A stretch of DNA of 64,000 nt from Secundilactobacillus kimchicus JCM 15530 (GTDB lineage: Bacteria; Bacillota; Bacilli; Lactobacillales; Lactobacillaceae): contig NZ_AZCX01000002.1 of NCBI RefSeq assembly GCF_001433995.1, positions 1 to 64,000 of the forward strand. Reading direction: 5' to 3'. The notes below the pieces were generated by a model that searched no databases, was not told the DNA's origin, and worked only from the letters and a program-made list of their open reading frames with translations. This document shows positions 62,615-64,000 of the stretch, one piece after another. Position 1 is the stretch's first letter. Every line of letters begins with the position of its first letter. A program made the translations under genes and the position numbers.

Positions 62615-63976
62615 GTGAGTGAACCAGCAGTTTTGAAGGGCAGTCAGCGGCGGTGGTTCGTCTTCACGCTGTTAATGGGGACGTTTACCATGTCCATCAG
62701 TCAATCGGCGTTGTCGACGGCCTATCCAACACTAATGAGGTATTTTCAGATTCCAGCCTCAACGGTCCAGTGGTTAACCACCGGGTTTATGTTAATTATG
62801 TGTGTCATGATGCCGGTCAGTCCGTGGCTGCTTAGCAACATTGGCTTTAAGTCGCTATTTTTAGCCGTCTTAGCGATTTTTGACTTGGGAACCCTATTAA
62901 TTATTGTGGCCCCTACTTTTTGGTTGGTTCTGTTGGGGCGGGCAATGGAAGCCGTTGGCGTCGGTATTCTGTTTCCGTCTTACCAAACCGTTTTGTTAAG
63001 CATCACGCCGCGGACTGAGCGTGGTAGTGTGATGGGGGTTGCTGGATTAGTCATGGGTTCAGCGTTAGCTGTCGGGCCAATTATTTCGGGCCTGGTTTTA
63101 CGCGTTACCACTTGGCAGGGGCTGTTTGTGACCTTTTTGCTGATTATTACGGCGGTGCTGTTGGTCGGTTTTGGGACCATTAAAAACGTGCTACCCAGTT
63201 CACAATCGGCCCTTGATTGGCTTTCGGTCGTGAGCTTAGTCGGCTTTATCGGGATTTTATACGTGGTCAATTTGATTGGACAGCCAGCCGTTAATTGGGG
63301 CACGGCAGCTGTGCTTTTGGCCGTTAGCCTTGTAGCGGTCGTTGGTTTTGCAGTGCGGCAGTTCCGCCTGACGACGCCGCTTTTGGACTTGCGGGTGTTC
63401 GCTGTTCGGCAGTTCAATGTGGGGGCTTGGTTGACCAGTTTTTCCTATATTGCGCTCATTGTTGTCACAATTATTTGGCCCCTTTATTACCAAGAAGCGC
63501 TGGGGGTGAGTCCGTTCATCTCGGGGATGGCGTTAGTGCCAGGCGCAGTGGCGTTGAGTTTATTAAACCCTGTGACGGGACGGTTAGCTGACCGCTTGGG
63601 CTTTAAAACCGTCCTACTTATCGGTATGTTGATGATTTTGCTTGGCTGGGGCATGGTTGCCTTGATACCGGGGCGGCTGCCGCTCTGGGCCATGATGGGC
63701 GTTGCGATGTTGATTGAGGGCGGTAATGCCTTTGTGATGATGCCGGCGGTAACCCTTGGAGCAGATGCGCTACCTGACCACTTGGTTGCGCATGGCACAG
63801 CCGTTATCACGACAATGCGACAGTTACTCGGTTCTACCGGGGTTGCTGTGGCGACGTTAGTCCTAGCAGCTGGCGGTTTTCGGCTAGTTTTTTGGTCCTT
63901 TTTCGTCCTTGAACTCGTCGGATTGGGATTAGCCCTAACGTTAAAGGAGCGTCGTCAGGAAAAACCGAATAATTAG
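62615..63976 (+). CDS. MFS transporter, drug:H+ antiporter-2-like
   Basis: A 453-residue membrane protein with about 14 membrane segments. Motif C-like GLVMGSALAVGPIISGLVL follows segment 5, and the DHA2 features (TVQWLTTGFMLIMCVMMP, TPRTERGSVMG) are clear. It resembles EmrB/LmrB-type exporters of drugs or toxic compounds; the actual substrate is unknown. GTG start behind GGGGCGACGAG. It ends 24 nt before the window edge. Confidence 0.88.
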   Translation: MSEPAVLKGSQRRWFVFTLLMGTFTMSISQSALSTAYPTLMRYFQIPASTVQWLTTGFMLIMCVMMPVSPWLLSNIGFKSLFLAVLAIFDLGTLLIIVAPTFWLVLLGRAMEAVGVGILFPSYQTVLLSITPRTERGSVMGVAGLVMGSALAVGPIISGLVLRVTTWQGLFVTFLLIITAVLLVGFGTIKNVLPSSQSALDWLSVVSLVGFIGILYVVNLIGQPAVNWGTAAVLLAVSLVAVVGFAVRQFRLTTPLLDLRVFAVRQFNVGAWLTSFSYIALIVVTIIWPLYYQEALGVSPFISGMALVPGAVALSLLNPVTGRLADRLGFKTVLLIGMLMILLGWGMVALIPGRLPLWAMMGVAMLIEGGNAFVMMPAVTLGADALPDHLVAHGTAVITTMRQLLGSTGVAVATLVLAAGGFRLVFWSFFVLELVGLGLALTLKERRQEKPNN

Positions 63977-64000
63977 AGAGTGCATATTATCGGTATTAAT

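Noticed and set aside
1-64000. CRISPR array, tRNA, rRNA, prophage or insertion sequence
   Set aside because: No spaced identical direct repeats outside the giant gene, no cloverleaf or rRNA sequence, and no integrase or transposase among the proteins.

Overview
The window looks like a chromosomal segment of a mid-GC Lactobacillaceae bacterium. The evidence is Firmicutes-type AGGAGG ribosome-binding sites with frequent TTG and GTG starts, sigma-A promoters, many intrinsic terminators, a DUF5776-like surface-protein tail, an acetylated diaminopimelate/lysine pathway behind a lysine riboswitch, YfhO and KtrAB. The species cannot be fixed from the sequence alone. No rRNA, tRNA, CRISPR array, insertion sequence or prophage was recognised.

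Layout. 1-5.5 kb: the 3' part of one giant gene with about 1,580 residues of Leu/Pro/Gly/Ala-rich hydrophobic repeats followed by a basic wall-binding-like tail. This is the strangest object here. 5.7-9.1 kb: a TetR regulator, a possible HTH regulator, and an OppA-type lipoprotein behind a leader that carries a Cys-rich micro-ORF and a strong terminator. 9.2-13.4 kb: carAB. 14.4-20.3 kb: a 2-aminoethylphosphonate operon (phnD, phnC, two phnE, a fused PhnX-PhnW enzyme and a short dehydrogenase-like ORF) behind five TTTAC direct repeats that resemble a PhoP box. 20.4-22.3 kb: a GcvH-like lipoyl protein divergent from lplA. 22.3-32.5 kb: the lysine/DAP genes, with dapF-lysC on the minus strand and lysA-dapH-dapL-dapA-dapB-patA-asd on the plus strand behind a lysine riboswitch.

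32.6-45.1 kb: a frameshifted OppA-like gene, a MerR regulator, a MutY without its Fe-S cysteines, YfhO, a glyoxalase-fold dioxygenase, a GNAT, a cold-shock protein, an oxidoreductase, an ABC-F ATPase behind a ribosome-type attenuator, and two coupled small membrane proteins. 45.1-64 kb: ThiD/PdxK-like kinase, KtrAB, cytosine deaminase, RNase H, a sugar O-acetyltransferase, a BCCT transporter behind another leader terminator, a 2-hydroxyacid dehydrogenase, OsmC/Ohr, UspA, lactate oxidase-like enzyme, DUF488, 3-methyladenine glycosylase, a UbiE/MenG-type methyltransferase, methionine aminopeptidase, a zinc metallopeptidase and an MFS exporter.

How it fits together. The phn genes import 2-aminoethylphosphonate and split it to alanine, acetaldehyde and phosphate, probably under phosphate-starvation control. 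The DAP genes run from aspartate to meso-DAP (peptidoglycan) and lysine. Premature-termination control recurs: the lysine riboswitch and three further leaders (OppA, ABC-F, BCCT) all place a terminator between promoter and gene. Several ORFs have a good Shine-Dalgarno but no ATG/GTG/TTG at the right distance, suggesting near-cognate starts.
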